37,936 nucleotides of DNA from Candidatus Rokuibacteriota bacterium (GTDB taxonomy: Bacteria; Methylomirabilota; Methylomirabilia; Rokubacteriales; CSP1-6), in the NCBI GenBank assembly GCA_016179925.1, contig JACPCG010000170.1, forward strand, positions 1 to 37,936. Reading direction: 5' to 3'. The notes under the pieces are model-generated. The model searched no databases and was not told the origin of the DNA. It saw only the letters and a program-made list of their open reading frames with translations. The position numbers and the translations under genes are program-made. Below are positions 1 to 6,739 of this stretch, piece after piece (within the stretch, counting starts at the first letter, position 1; each line of letters begins with the position of its first letter).

Positions 1-1
1 G

Positions 2-445
2 GCCCGGACCCTCACGCGCCCCGAGGGCTCGACGGCGCTGAGCGAGTGGGTCTTTCACCGCGCGGGGCGGGCGATTGGGGACTTCGGCAAAGCGTGGACG
101 ACCGCGTGCCTCAAGGCGCGGCTGTATCGCGTGCTGAGCGCCGACGAAGCGGCGACGACCCGGGGCGTGGTCACGATCACCGACAAGACGACGAAGCGGA
201 CGATCACGGTCAAGACCCCGCACTTCCATGATCTCCGGCGCTCCGCCGCGCGCAACCTCCGGCGCGCAGGCTTCGGCTCTGTGGTCGGCAAGAAGATCAC
301 CGGGCATGAGACCGATGCGATGTGGCGCCGGTACTCGATCGTCGACGAGGTCGACATCGAGCAGGCGATCGAAGGGGTGCAGAAGTTCGTCAGTCAGCAG
401 GCGCAGACCGAGCGCAAGGTCGTCGCCTTCCCCCAGAGGCCCTAA
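2..445 (+). CDS. Tyrosine recombinase/phage integrase, C-terminal part (5' end outside window)
   Basis: The frame is open from the left edge, so this is the 3' part (147 residues) of a longer gene. It holds the catalytic end of a tyrosine recombinase: VFHRAGRAIGDFGKAW, then HDLRRSAARN (the HxxR motif), TGHE (second His) and RRYSIVDE with the tyrosine nucleophile. An insertion of about 20 polar residues (rich in T, K and D) precedes HDLRR, longer than the short loop usual in this family. The gene runs toward the 3' end of a tRNA-Asp gene only 72 bases downstream, the classic arrangement of an integrase at the edge of its island. The family role is site-specific DNA strand exchange; activity on this tRNA is inferred. 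The catalytic arginine of the N-terminal half lies outside the window. Confidence 0.85.
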   Translation, partial: ARTLTRPEGSTALSEWVFHRAGRAIGDFGKAWTTACLKARLYRVLSADEAATTRGVVTITDKTTKRTITVKTPHFHDLRRSAARNLRRAGFGSVVGKKITGHETDAMWRRYSIVDEVDIEQAIEGVQKFVSQQAQTERKVVAFPQRP

Positions 446-475
446 CGCGCTGTTGGGAAACTGTGGGGAAATTTG

Positions 476-500
476 AAGGGGGAGCGCTCGGCTCCCCCTT
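476..500. terminator. Bidirectional hairpin terminator between integrase and tRNA-Asp
   Basis: AAGGGGGAGC and GCTCCCCCTT form a perfect 10-bp stem around a 5-base loop. The hairpin lies 30 bases after the integrase stop and 17 bases past the tRNA 3' end, so it can end transcription from both convergent genes. The T-tracts are short (TTCTAT on plus, TTCAAATTT on minus). Confidence 0.7.
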
Positions 501-517
501 CTATCTACTGGATTATA

Positions 518-556
518 TGGCGGGCTCGACGGGACTTGAACCCGCGACCTCTGGAT
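518..556. other. Candidate island attachment site in the 3' half of tRNA-Asp
   Basis: Tyrosine recombinases of islands commonly recombine within the 3' half of a tRNA and restore it. The integrase end and the intact tRNA 3' half are adjacent here. The partner repeat at the other island end would lie left of the window and cannot be seen, so the exact core is unknown. Confidence 0.4.
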
Positions 557-595
557 TGACAGTCCAGTGTGCTAACCAGGCTGCACCACGAGCCC
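518..595 (-). tRNA. tRNA-Asp (GTC)
   Basis: On the minus strand the sequence folds as a complete cloverleaf. The acceptor is GGGCTCG/CGAGCCC, the D arm contains GGTTAGCA, and the anticodon stem CTGGA/TCCAG encloses loop CTGTCAA, giving anticodon GTC (Asp). The T arm has GGTTCAAGTCC and the gene ends in encoded CCA. Its 3' end faces the integrase gene, as expected for an island attachment site. Confidence 0.93.
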
Positions 596-678
596 GAGCG
601 CCCAAACGCTATCACGCGACGTGGGACGGGTCAACGCGCGCCCGAGAACGCAGCAGGGCGACGTCGGTTGGCCCGCCA

Positions 679-2298
679 CTAGAACGTCCCGCCCCCGCCC
701 CCGCCGCCGCCCCCACCGGAGGAGCCGCCGCCCCCACCGCCGCCCGACGAGAAGCCGCTCGACCCGCTCGCGAAGCCGCCCGTGCGGCTCGTCGTGAACG
801 CCTCCGTGGTGCTCCGGCCGAAGCTCGTGAGGCCCGAGTGGTAGCTCGAGAGGGAGAACGGCATCGAGCCCGTGTACCAGGCGGGCTCGGCCACTGCGAC
901 CCCGTCGAAGTTGAAGATCCACCGCTCGCTGACGCCGAGCGCGATCGCCCACGGCAGGAACCGGTGGAGCGTGTCCGCCGGCATGCGCCCGAGCCGGTCC
1001 TTCTCGGCGCGCTCGAGGAATTCCTGGAAGCCGCGCACCCGCGCGAGCAGGTGCACGCCGCGGAGCGTCCGGCGGCTCATCGCGCGCGCCCAGCCGATGA
1101 GGACGAGGCCGCTCGCGCCGATGCCGACGGACAGCCAGAACCGATGCACGTCGAGCCACGAGGGCCAGTAGTTCGGCAGGAAGAAGGCGGCGCCGATGAG
1201 CAGGACGCCCGGGATCATCCAGTCGAAACGCGCGCGCTCCGGCGACGACGGGAACAGGCCGTCCTCGACCGCCAGCTTGTAGATCTGCTTGCGGATCGGC
1301 GGGAAGACGTTGTTGTAGTCGCGCCGGATCTCGGACAGCAGGCGCATGTTGAGGGCCCAGTCCGTGCTGAAGAGCTTCGCGAGGATGTAGAGCTCGAGCT
1401 GCTTGAGGTTCGGATCGCCGCCGACCGGCTTCAACCGCTTGAACATGAAGTCGGGCGCGCCGAAGGCGGTGGTGATCTGCTCGACGTGGAGATAGCCGCG
1501 GACGGCCAGGTCCACGATCGTCGCCAGGACCTCGCGCGGCTCGGCCTTCTCGTCCACGAGCGTGCCCGCCTCGGCGGGGATGAGCCCTTCCGGGGGCTCG
1601 TACTCGGGCTTGACCGACCGGTGCGCCGCGGGGTCACGCCCGTAGGCCCACCAGACGAACCACCCGAGGGCAGCGGCGAGGAGGGGAAGGCCGAAGGGCC
1701 AGTTGTCCGAGAAGAACCACGTCGCCTGCTGGAGCGCGGACGGGCGTCCGATGTGGCCGGGCGGCCAGCCGACGACCACCGTGAGGCCCTCGCGCGGCCG
1801 GAACGGCCGCGTCGCGCTGAAGCGCAGGTACTTCTCGACGCGGTCGAGCGTGTAGTCCTGGCCCGTGCCGCCGCGGAGGCCCGTGTACGCGATGGAGCGG
1901 ACCGCGGCGTCGGCCACGCCCGGCGGCGTGTTGACGAAGACCTCGGCGTGGCGGATCGGCACCTCCCACTCGTTGCCCGTGGCGTTCCAGTACAGCTCGT
2001 CGTGGTCTTCGAAGCGGAGGATCCCGCGCCGCACGCGGTAGACGAACGTGACGGTCTTCGTCGTGTCCTGGGCACCCGGGACCCACGCCTTGATCTTCAC
2101 GTAGCGGCCCGGGTACGAGACCTCGTGCCGGAGCGGCTGGCCGGCCTCGTCGTACGCGCCGATACCGTCCAGGCGCAGGGCGAACTCGTAGCCGCCGCGG
2201 TCGTAGCGCACGGGGATCGTGCGGAAGACGCCGTTGTGGGAGCCGCGGAACTCGAAGGCGATGTCCTCGCGGACGACGAGCGTCGCGTCGGGATTCAC
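679..2298 (-). CDS. DUF2207 (YciQ-like) membrane protein with Gly-rich tail
   Basis: The N-terminal 190 residues match the extracytoplasmic DUF2207 domain (a VREDIAFEF start, then FRTIPVRY). A membrane helix follows near residues 195-215 (NWPFGLPLLAAALGWFVWW). Next come the family motif PPEGLIPAEAGTLVD with a winged-helix-like segment, two helices near 330-380, and a tail of Ser and about 30 Gly residues. The GTG at 2298 is the only canonical in-frame start, but the frame upstream encodes a convincing signal peptide (LAAIAVLLAAASPAAAQ, about 2400-2341). True initiation is therefore probably near 2403 at a non-standard codon such as ATA. LemA lies directly upstream; lemA and DUF2207 genes often sit together. 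The biochemical role is unknown. Confidence 0.85.
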   Translation of the reverse strand: MNPDATLVVREDIAFEFRGSHNGVFRTIPVRYDRGGYEFALRLDGIGAYDEAGQPLRHEVSYPGRYVKIKAWVPGAQDTTKTVTFVYRVRRGILRFEDHDELYWNATGNEWEVPIRHAEVFVNTPPGVADAAVRSIAYTGLRGGTGQDYTLDRVEKYLRFSATRPFRPREGLTVVVGWPPGHIGRPSALQQATWFFSDNWPFGLPLLAAALGWFVWWAYGRDPAAHRSVKPEYEPPEGLIPAEAGTLVDEKAEPREVLATIVDLAVRGYLHVEQITTAFGAPDFMFKRLKPVGGDPNLKQLELYILAKLFSTDWALNMRLLSEIRRDYNNVFPPIRKQIYKLAVEDGLFPSSPERARFDWMIPGVLLIGAAFFLPNYWPSWLDVHRFWLSVGIGASGLVLIGWARAMSRRTLRGVHLLARVRGFQEFLERAEKDRLGRMPADTLHRFLPWAIALGVSERWIFNFDGVAVAEPAWYTGSMPFSLSSYHSGLTSFGRSTTEAFTTSRTGGFASGSSGFSSGGGGGGGSSGGGGGGGGGGTF

Positions 2299-2407
2299 CT
2301 GGAGGCTCGCGACGAAGCTGTCGATCGCGAACCGCCGGCCCTGCGCGGCCGCCGGCGACGCCGCCGCGAGCAGAACCGCGATCGCGGCGAGGACGCGACT
2401 TATGCTT

Positions 2408-2971
2408 CTAGCTCCCGAAGGCGACGCGCGGCGCCTGGCGGTCCTGCCGGCTGTCGAGCTCGAAGTACGAGCGCTTCGCGAAGCGGAAGAACGAGGCGAG
2501 GACGTTGGTCGGCACGCTGTCGATCGTCGTGTTGAAGTCGCGCACGACCGCGTTGTAGTAGCGGCGGGAGTTCTGGATCGCTTCCTCGATCTCGCTGAGC
2601 GAGCCCTGCAGCTGCGTGAAGTTCTCGTTCGCCTTGAGGTTGGGGTAGGCCTCGGCGAGCGCGAAGAGCTGGCGGAGGGCGCCGGTCAGCGCGTTCTCGG
2701 CCTGGGCGCGCGCCTCCGGCGTCTGCGCCGCGACGGCGGCGCCGCGCGCGCGGGTGACGGCGTCGAGCGTGGTCTTCTCGTGCGCCGCGTAGCCCTTGAC
2801 CGTCTCGACGAGGTTCGGGACCAGGTCGGTGCGCCGCTTGAGCTGCACGTCGATGTCCGACCACGCCTCCTGCGACCGCTGGCGCAGCCCGACGAGCTTG
2901 TTGTAGCCGGCGACGATCGCGACGAGGAGGCCGGCCACGACGAGGAGAAACATCACGCCGCCAAGCGTCAT
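2408..2971 (-). CDS. lemA: LemA family protein
   Basis: This is a 187-residue protein with one N-terminal membrane helix (FLLVVAGLLVAIVAGYN), followed by the long helical LemA domain. Hallmarks are SQEAWSDIDVQLKRRTDLVPNLV, LAEAYPNLKANENF, LQGSLSEIEEAIQNSRRYYNAVVRDFNT and SVPTNVLASFF. Length and architecture are complete. The ATG at 2971 is chosen because GGGAGG lies about 7 bases upstream and the membrane helix follows at once; an upstream in-frame start would add 34 Arg-rich residues. It is followed immediately by the DUF2207 gene, probably in one transcript. LemA proteins are membrane-anchored helical-bundle proteins without a settled molecular function. Confidence 0.92.
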   Translation of the reverse strand: MTLGGVMFLLVVAGLLVAIVAGYNKLVGLRQRSQEAWSDIDVQLKRRTDLVPNLVETVKGYAAHEKTTLDAVTRARGAAVAAQTPEARAQAENALTGALRQLFALAEAYPNLKANENFTQLQGSLSEIEEAIQNSRRYYNAVVRDFNTTIDSVPTNVLASFFRFAKRSYFELDSRQDRQAPRVAFGS

Positions 2972-3022
2972 AGGAGTCCCTCCCGCGAGCCATGATAGCA
3001 TCCGACCGGACGGAGGCCTGCA

Positions 3023-3151
3023 TGACAACGCCGCCCTACGACCTGCCCCGGTTCGTGGACGAACGGCAAGCACCTCAACTACACGGGCCGCTCGCAGTTC
3101 GATCCGGAGGCGCGGAAGGCGCTGCCCTTCCTCCTCAGCGTGACGGGGTAA
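3023..3151 (+). pseudogene. Small ORF or gene remnant with probable frameshift
   Basis: An ATG at 3023 behind GGAGG opens MTTPPYDLPRFVD. One base shift at about 3060 joins this to NGKHLNYTGRSQFDPEARK... ending at TAA 3149-3151. The joined product would be about 43 residues with ordinary protein composition, so it reads like a small gene with a single-base indel or a relic of a larger one. Its end overlaps the convergent phosphatase gene by 17 bases. I do not recognise the family, and chance similarity to coding sequence cannot be excluded. Confidence 0.35.
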
Positions 3152-3545
3152 GCTCGCCGAGCAGCCGTACCAGGCGCGCGTCGATGGCCGCGCGCGCCTG
3201 CCTGAAATCGTCGCTCACCGCCGGCACGTCGTCCCAGCGCTCGACCGGGACCCCGGCGGCGAGCGGGCCCAGCTCGCAGCCGAACGTGACGACCCGCCAC
3301 GCGCCGGCGACGTCGTCGCGCGCGACCCGACGCGGCCGCCGGCCGCGCAGGTCCACGCCCTCGGCGCCGAGCTCGCTCGCCACCTTCGGCGCGATCTCGG
3401 GATCGGGCTCGGTCCCGGCGAACACCGCGCGCGCCTCGAGCCCGCGCGCCCGCGCGAGCCGCTCGAAGTCCGCCGCGGCGAGCACGCTCTTCGCCGCGCC
3501 GTGGAGGCACACGAAGAGCACGGTCCTCACCCCTGCCCCGCTCAT
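3135..3545 (-). CDS. Low-molecular-weight phosphatase/ArsC-like protein
   Basis: 136 residues with the fold signature of low-molecular-weight protein tyrosine phosphatases and thioredoxin-type arsenate reductases. It has a first strand VLFVCLHG, the anion-binding loop C13-LHGAA-K19-S20, and a late acidic segment VERWDDVPAVSDDF in the place of the family Asp-Pro loop. The loop residue normally Arg (CX5R) is Lys here. The start codon overlaps the chrA stop as ATGA, so the gene is translated as the third member of a chrB-chrA operon. It may act on a phosphorylated or oxyanion substrate linked to metal stress; arsenate or tyrosine phosphatase activity is not shown by sequence. Confidence 0.75.
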   Translation of the reverse strand: MSGAGVRTVLFVCLHGAAKSVLAAADFERLARARGLEARAVFAGTEPDPEIAPKVASELGAEGVDLRGRRPRRVARDDVAGAWRVVTFGCELGPLAAGVPVERWDDVPAVSDDFRQARAAIDARLVRLLGELTPSR

Positions 3546-4660
3546 CCCCGCCCCCAGAAGATCAGGAGGCCCGCCGCCGCGCCCGCGGCGATCAGCAGGG
3601 GCTCCGGCACCTTAAACCGCCACGTCACGCCGAGCGCGGCAAGGGCGATGAGCGCCGTCGGAACGTCGACGATGGCCCGCCGCGCCAGGACGACGCAGGC
3701 GCCCGCGATCGCGCCCGACGCGGCCGCCGTCACGCCGCCGACGAAGGCCTTGACCTGGGGATTGCCGCTGATCCGGTCGAACCACGGGAACGGGATGACG
3801 ACGAACAGATAAACGGGAAGAAACACGCCGACCGCCGCGGCGACGGCGCCGGGGAAGGCCGCGACGAGATAGCCGATGAAGGCGACGGTGATGACGATCG
3901 GGCCCGGCGTGAGCATCGCGACCGCCACCGCGTCGAGGAACTGCTTGTCGTTGAGCCAGCGGTACTCCTGCACCACGCCGCCGTAGAGGAAGGGCACGAT
4001 CGCCAGCCCGCTGCCGAAGACGAACGCCCCAGCCTTGGCGAAGAACCAGAGGATCTGGGCGAGCAGGTCCGGCGTCGCGACCACGAGGCAGGCGGCCCGC
4101 GACTTCGTGAGGAAGGCGGGCGGAGCCTGGACGACCAGCGCGACGACGCCCGAGAGGACGAAGAGCGTGACGATCTCCGACTCCGTCCACGCCGTCACCA
4201 CGCCCATGACGGCGAAGATGAGCCACTGCAGGCGATCCCGCGCCATCGTGAGCTTGGCGAGCTTGTAGGCGGCGAGCGTGATGATCGCGATGACCGCGGC
4301 GCCGACGCCGTAGAAGGCGGCCTGCATCCAGCTCAAGCCGCCGAAACGCACGTAGAGCCAGCCGATCCCGACGGTCATGAGGAACGAGGGCAGGACGAAC
4401 GCGAGCGCCACGAGCGTCGCGCCGCGCACCCGCGAGTGAATGTAGCCGAGGCAGATCGCGAGCTGGGCGGCGAGCGGGCCCGGCGCCAGCTGCGAGAGCG
4501 CGAGTGACTTCACGTACTCGTCCTTCGTGAACCAGCCGCGCCGCTCGACGAGGTCGCGCTGCATGTAGCCGACGAGCGCGACGGGCCCGCCGAAGCCCAG
4601 GCTGCCGAGGTACAGGAAGTAGCGCAGGAGCTCCCGCGTCGTGGGCCGCGCCGCCGCCAT
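3542..4660 (-). CDS. chrA: Chromate transporter ChrA
   Basis: A 372-residue polytopic membrane protein of the CHR family with the typical two-half duplication. The first half has LGSLGFGGPVALVGYMQRDLVERRGW and LSQLAPGPLAAQLAICLGY. The second half repeats the pattern as AGAFVFGSGLAIVPFLYGGVV and AVAMLTPGPIVITVAFIGYL. The paired FGG/FGSG and PGP motifs are the family hallmarks. Family members export chromate, probably by antiport; this is inferred here. The ATG start overlaps the chrB stop by one base (TGATG), indicating translational coupling, and its own stop overlaps the phosphatase start. Length is usual for a bidomain ChrA. Confidence 0.93.
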   Translation of the reverse strand: MAAARPTTRELLRYFLYLGSLGFGGPVALVGYMQRDLVERRGWFTKDEYVKSLALSQLAPGPLAAQLAICLGYIHSRVRGATLVALAFVLPSFLMTVGIGWLYVRFGGLSWMQAAFYGVGAAVIAIITLAAYKLAKLTMARDRLQWLIFAVMGVVTAWTESEIVTLFVLSGVVALVVQAPPAFLTKSRAACLVVATPDLLAQILWFFAKAGAFVFGSGLAIVPFLYGGVVQEYRWLNDKQFLDAVAVAMLTPGPIVITVAFIGYLVAAFPGAVAAAVGVFLPVYLFVVIPFPWFDRISGNPQVKAFVGGVTAAASGAIAGACVVLARRAIVDVPTALIALAALGVTWRFKVPEPLLIAAGAAAGLLIFWGRG

Positions 4661-5607
4661 CAGCGCTTCGCCTCGCCGAGGGCCGCGTAGAGGCCGTCGA
4701 AGAGCGTCAGCCCGTGCGCGAGGACCTCCTGGTCGTCCTTGAGCGCCGCGAGGAGCCCGCGGATCGCGAGATCGATGCCGCGCGCCTCGTCCCGCCGGTA
4801 CTTCTGATCGCGCAGGTCCACCTCGTGGACGATCTCGGCGAGCTCGGCGAGGCGCCCGTCGCGGAGCCCGCAGCGCTTCACGAGCGTTTCGAACGTGCAG
4901 TCCTCGCCCTGGTGGCCGAACTCGGCGCCGAGGGCGTCGAACGGGATCGCGTCCGCCGGGAACTCCGCCGGCTGCGCGAAGAGGAGCTCGGCCGCGGGAT
5001 CCACGAAGCGCCGGATGAGCCACGCCGAGGCGATCCGGTCCACGTGGGGGCGCGGGCGCGTCACCCAGCGCCGGCCCCGGAGCGACTCGAGGGCGACGGC
5101 GCCGTCGGGCGGCGTCGCGGCGCCGGGAGGATGGAGCCGCATCTCGATCGTCTCCCTGAGCCGCTTGACCTCCTCCCCGCCCGGCGCGTCGAAGAAGTCG
5201 ATCCCGCGCACGCGCCCGACCTCCCGCGCGAGCCGCGCCAGCTCCTCCTGGTACCGCGCGACACCGCGCCCGCGCCCCGTCGCCTCGAGACCCTCGGCGA
5301 TCTTGCGGTACCGCACGGCGAACGCCCGGTAGTCCTGCTCGCGCGCCTCCTGGAAGCGGCGGACGATGTCGGCTCGCGTCATGTTCTCGATCTGGTCCAC
5401 GTGGAGGAGCGTCGCCTCGCCCCGATCCTTTTGCACTTCCTGGCTGAGCCACTGGAACTGCTCGAAGTTCTCCGGCGTGAACGGCAGAATGTAGACCGAC
5501 TTCTTCAGCGCCACCGCCCCGAGCGCGCGGAGCTTCCGCCACACCCGGACGCGCAGGCTCGACGGGTGCGGGGGCACGGACACGAGCAGGACCAGCCACG
5601 CCGCCAT
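4660..5607 (-). CDS. chrB: Chromate resistance protein ChrB (two-domain)
   Basis: 315 residues. The N-terminal ChrB domain covers about 1-140 (WLVLLVSVPPHPSSLRVRVWRKLRALGA, then KKSVYILPFTPENFEQFQWLSQEV). The C-terminal ChrB domain starts near 180 (WVTRPRPHVDRIASAWLIRRFVDPAAELLFA, then GHQGEDCTFETLVKRCGL). In characterised systems ChrB accompanies ChrA and has been reported to act as a chromate-responsive regulator. Here chrB is first in the operon, immediately beside a 38-bp palindromic promoter, which fits autoregulation but does not prove it. A paralog of the C-terminal domain alone is divergently transcribed at 5676. Confidence 0.92.
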   Translation of the reverse strand: MAAWLVLLVSVPPHPSSLRVRVWRKLRALGAVALKKSVYILPFTPENFEQFQWLSQEVQKDRGEATLLHVDQIENMTRADIVRRFQEAREQDYRAFAVRYRKIAEGLEATGRGRGVARYQEELARLAREVGRVRGIDFFDAPGGEEVKRLRETIEMRLHPPGAATPPDGAVALESLRGRRWVTRPRPHVDRIASAWLIRRFVDPAAELLFAQPAEFPADAIPFDALGAEFGHQGEDCTFETLVKRCGLRDGRLAELAEIVHEVDLRDQKYRRDEARGIDLAIRGLLAALKDDQEVLAHGLTLFDGLYAALGEAKR

Positions 5608-5610
5608 CGC

Positions 5611-5648
5611 TTGCGCTGGAATGTAACGTATGTTACATAGCAGCGCAA
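5611..5648. promoter_or_regulatory. Symmetrical divergent promoter/operator of the chromate locus
   Basis: TTGCGCTG (5611-5618) pairs with CAGCGCAA (5641-5648) and ATGTAAC (5621-5627) pairs with GTTACAT (5632-5638). Only two positions per arm and the 4-base centre break the symmetry. Read on plus it gives TTGCGC-N17-TACATA; read on minus it gives TTGCGC-N17-TACATT. Two face-to-face promoters thus overlap completely, with the inner palindrome between their -35 and -10 boxes. Predicted starts are near 5646 (plus) and 5613 (minus), the latter only about 6 bases before the chrB ATG. Confidence 0.7.
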
Positions 5649-5675
5649 CAAGAAAATGTGCCCAAGGAGGCCCCG

Positions 5676-6116
5676 ATGACCTACGTGACCCGCGAGAAGG
5701 CCCGGGTGGACCGGATCGCCTGCCCGTGGCTGGTGAGGCGCTTCGTGGACCGGGAGGCGACGTTCCTGTTCGTGCCCGCCGGCGATGTCATGAAGACCGC
5801 CGAGCGCCGCGGCGCGATCCCGTTCGACGTGCCGGGTGTGGAGCTCGGCCATCAAGGCGAGCGCTGCTCGTTCGACGCGTTCCTCGACACGTACAAGCTC
5901 GACGACCCAGCCTTGCGCGCCCTCGCGCTGATCGTCCGCGGAGCGGACACCGACGCCCGCCACCTCACCCCCGAGTCGCCCGGCCTCTACGCGGCCGCGA
6001 CGGGCTTCCAGGCCATCTCGAAGGACGACCACGAGAACATGGCGCGCCAGTTCCCCCTGTACGACGCGCTCTACGCATACTGCCGCGCGCGGGTTAGAGT
6101 GGAGCGCGCCGGTTGA
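5676..6116 (+). CDS. Stand-alone ChrB C-terminal domain protein
   Basis: 146 residues, homologous by eye to the second half of the divergent ChrB. VTREKARVDRIACPWLVRRFVDREATFLFV aligns with VTRPRPHVDRIASAWLIRRFVDPAAELLFA, and ELGHQGERCSFDAFLDTYKL with EFGHQGEDCTFETLVKRCGL. The ATG at 5676 is chosen for AAGGAGG five bases upstream; a GTG at 5658 lies before that site. Residues invariant in both copies (VDRIA, WL, RRFVD, GHQGE, C, F) are candidate ligands or active-site positions. It shares the palindromic promoter with chrB and is therefore probably co-regulated. Function of the isolated domain is unknown. Confidence 0.88.
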   Translation: MTYVTREKARVDRIACPWLVRRFVDREATFLFVPAGDVMKTAERRGAIPFDVPGVELGHQGERCSFDAFLDTYKLDDPALRALALIVRGADTDARHLTPESPGLYAAATGFQAISKDDHENMARQFPLYDALYAYCRARVRVERAG

Positions 6117-6138
6117 CCCGGCCAAAGGAGAGACCGCC

Positions 6139-6492
6139 ATGCCCATCCAGACCCGCTACCTCTTCAGTGCCGCAATGGACGTCGAGCCCGCGAAGGATGC
6201 GCTCTTCAACGAGGTCTACGACGGCGAGCACGTGCCGCTGCTCCTGAAGGTGCCCGGCGTCATCGCGGTCGCGCGCTTCAAGAAGCAGGAGCTCACGATG
6301 ATCCTCGGCGGCGAGCGCAGGACCATCGTCTTCGAGAACGAGCCCGCCTACAACGCGCTCTACGAAGTCGAGAGCCCCGAGGTGCTCACGAGCGACCCGT
6401 GGGCGAAGGCGGTGGACCAGGGGCGCTGGCCCGGCCAGGTGCGCCCCTACACGAAGAACCGCCGTCACGTCCTCTACCGGCGCATCTCGTAG
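6139..6492 (+). CDS. Conserved-looking hypothetical protein, possible dimeric alpha-beta barrel
   Basis: 117 residues, ATG preceded by AAAGGAGAG. The pattern of a beta strand (TRYLFSAAMDV), an acidic helix (EPAKDALFNEVYDGEHVPLLLKVPGVIAVARF), further strands and another helix recalls EthD/ABM-type ferredoxin-like proteins, where a sequence like NEVYDGEHVP LL...PGV is common. No catalytic motif can be named with confidence. It lies 22 bases after the ChrB-domain gene in the same direction and may be co-transcribed, but nothing ties it to chromate. Confidence 0.75.
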   Translation: MPIQTRYLFSAAMDVEPAKDALFNEVYDGEHVPLLLKVPGVIAVARFKKQELTMILGGERRTIVFENEPAYNALYEVESPEVLTSDPWAKAVDQGRWPGQVRPYTKNRRHVLYRRIS

Positions 6493-6539
6493 CATCGCGT
6501 CTGCGACATCATGGTCACGATCGCGCGGCCGGGCCGACG

Positions 6540-6633
6540 GGCACCTATCTGCTCGGCGTGCGCGGGCGGAAGAGCGGCCGGCCCCGCACGACGCCGGGCA
6601 CGCTGGTCGAGGAAGGCGGCCGGCGCTGGCTCG
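6540..6633 (+). pseudogene. Fragment of a duplicated Ddn-like reductase gene
   Basis: 6541-6633 matches 6828-6920 inside the intact downstream gene over 93 bases with two differences. In the same relative frame it encodes TYLLGVRGRKSGRPRTTP and continues to EEGGRRWL before similarity stops. No start codon or upstream domain is in frame. It is a partial, recently duplicated copy lying 287 bases before its parent. Confidence 0.8.
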
Positions 6634-6739
6634 GCGGGAATGGGTTCCCGCGACCCCTGGGGGGTCGTGCGTGCCCGTCGGCGCCAGCCCCGCGCGGTGG
6701 CGATTCTTAACATGATTCCAGTGACGGGACACTAGCGCG

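Noticed and set aside
322-2535. Very long open frame of 737 codons on the plus strand
   Set aside because: It crosses the tRNA-Asp gene and runs antisense to DUF2207; its Arg/Glu/Ala-rich translation is typical of antisense frames in GC-rich DNA.
5658-5660. GTG as start of the stand-alone ChrB-domain gene
   Set aside because: The AAGGAGG ribosome site lies after it and is ideally spaced for ATG 5676.
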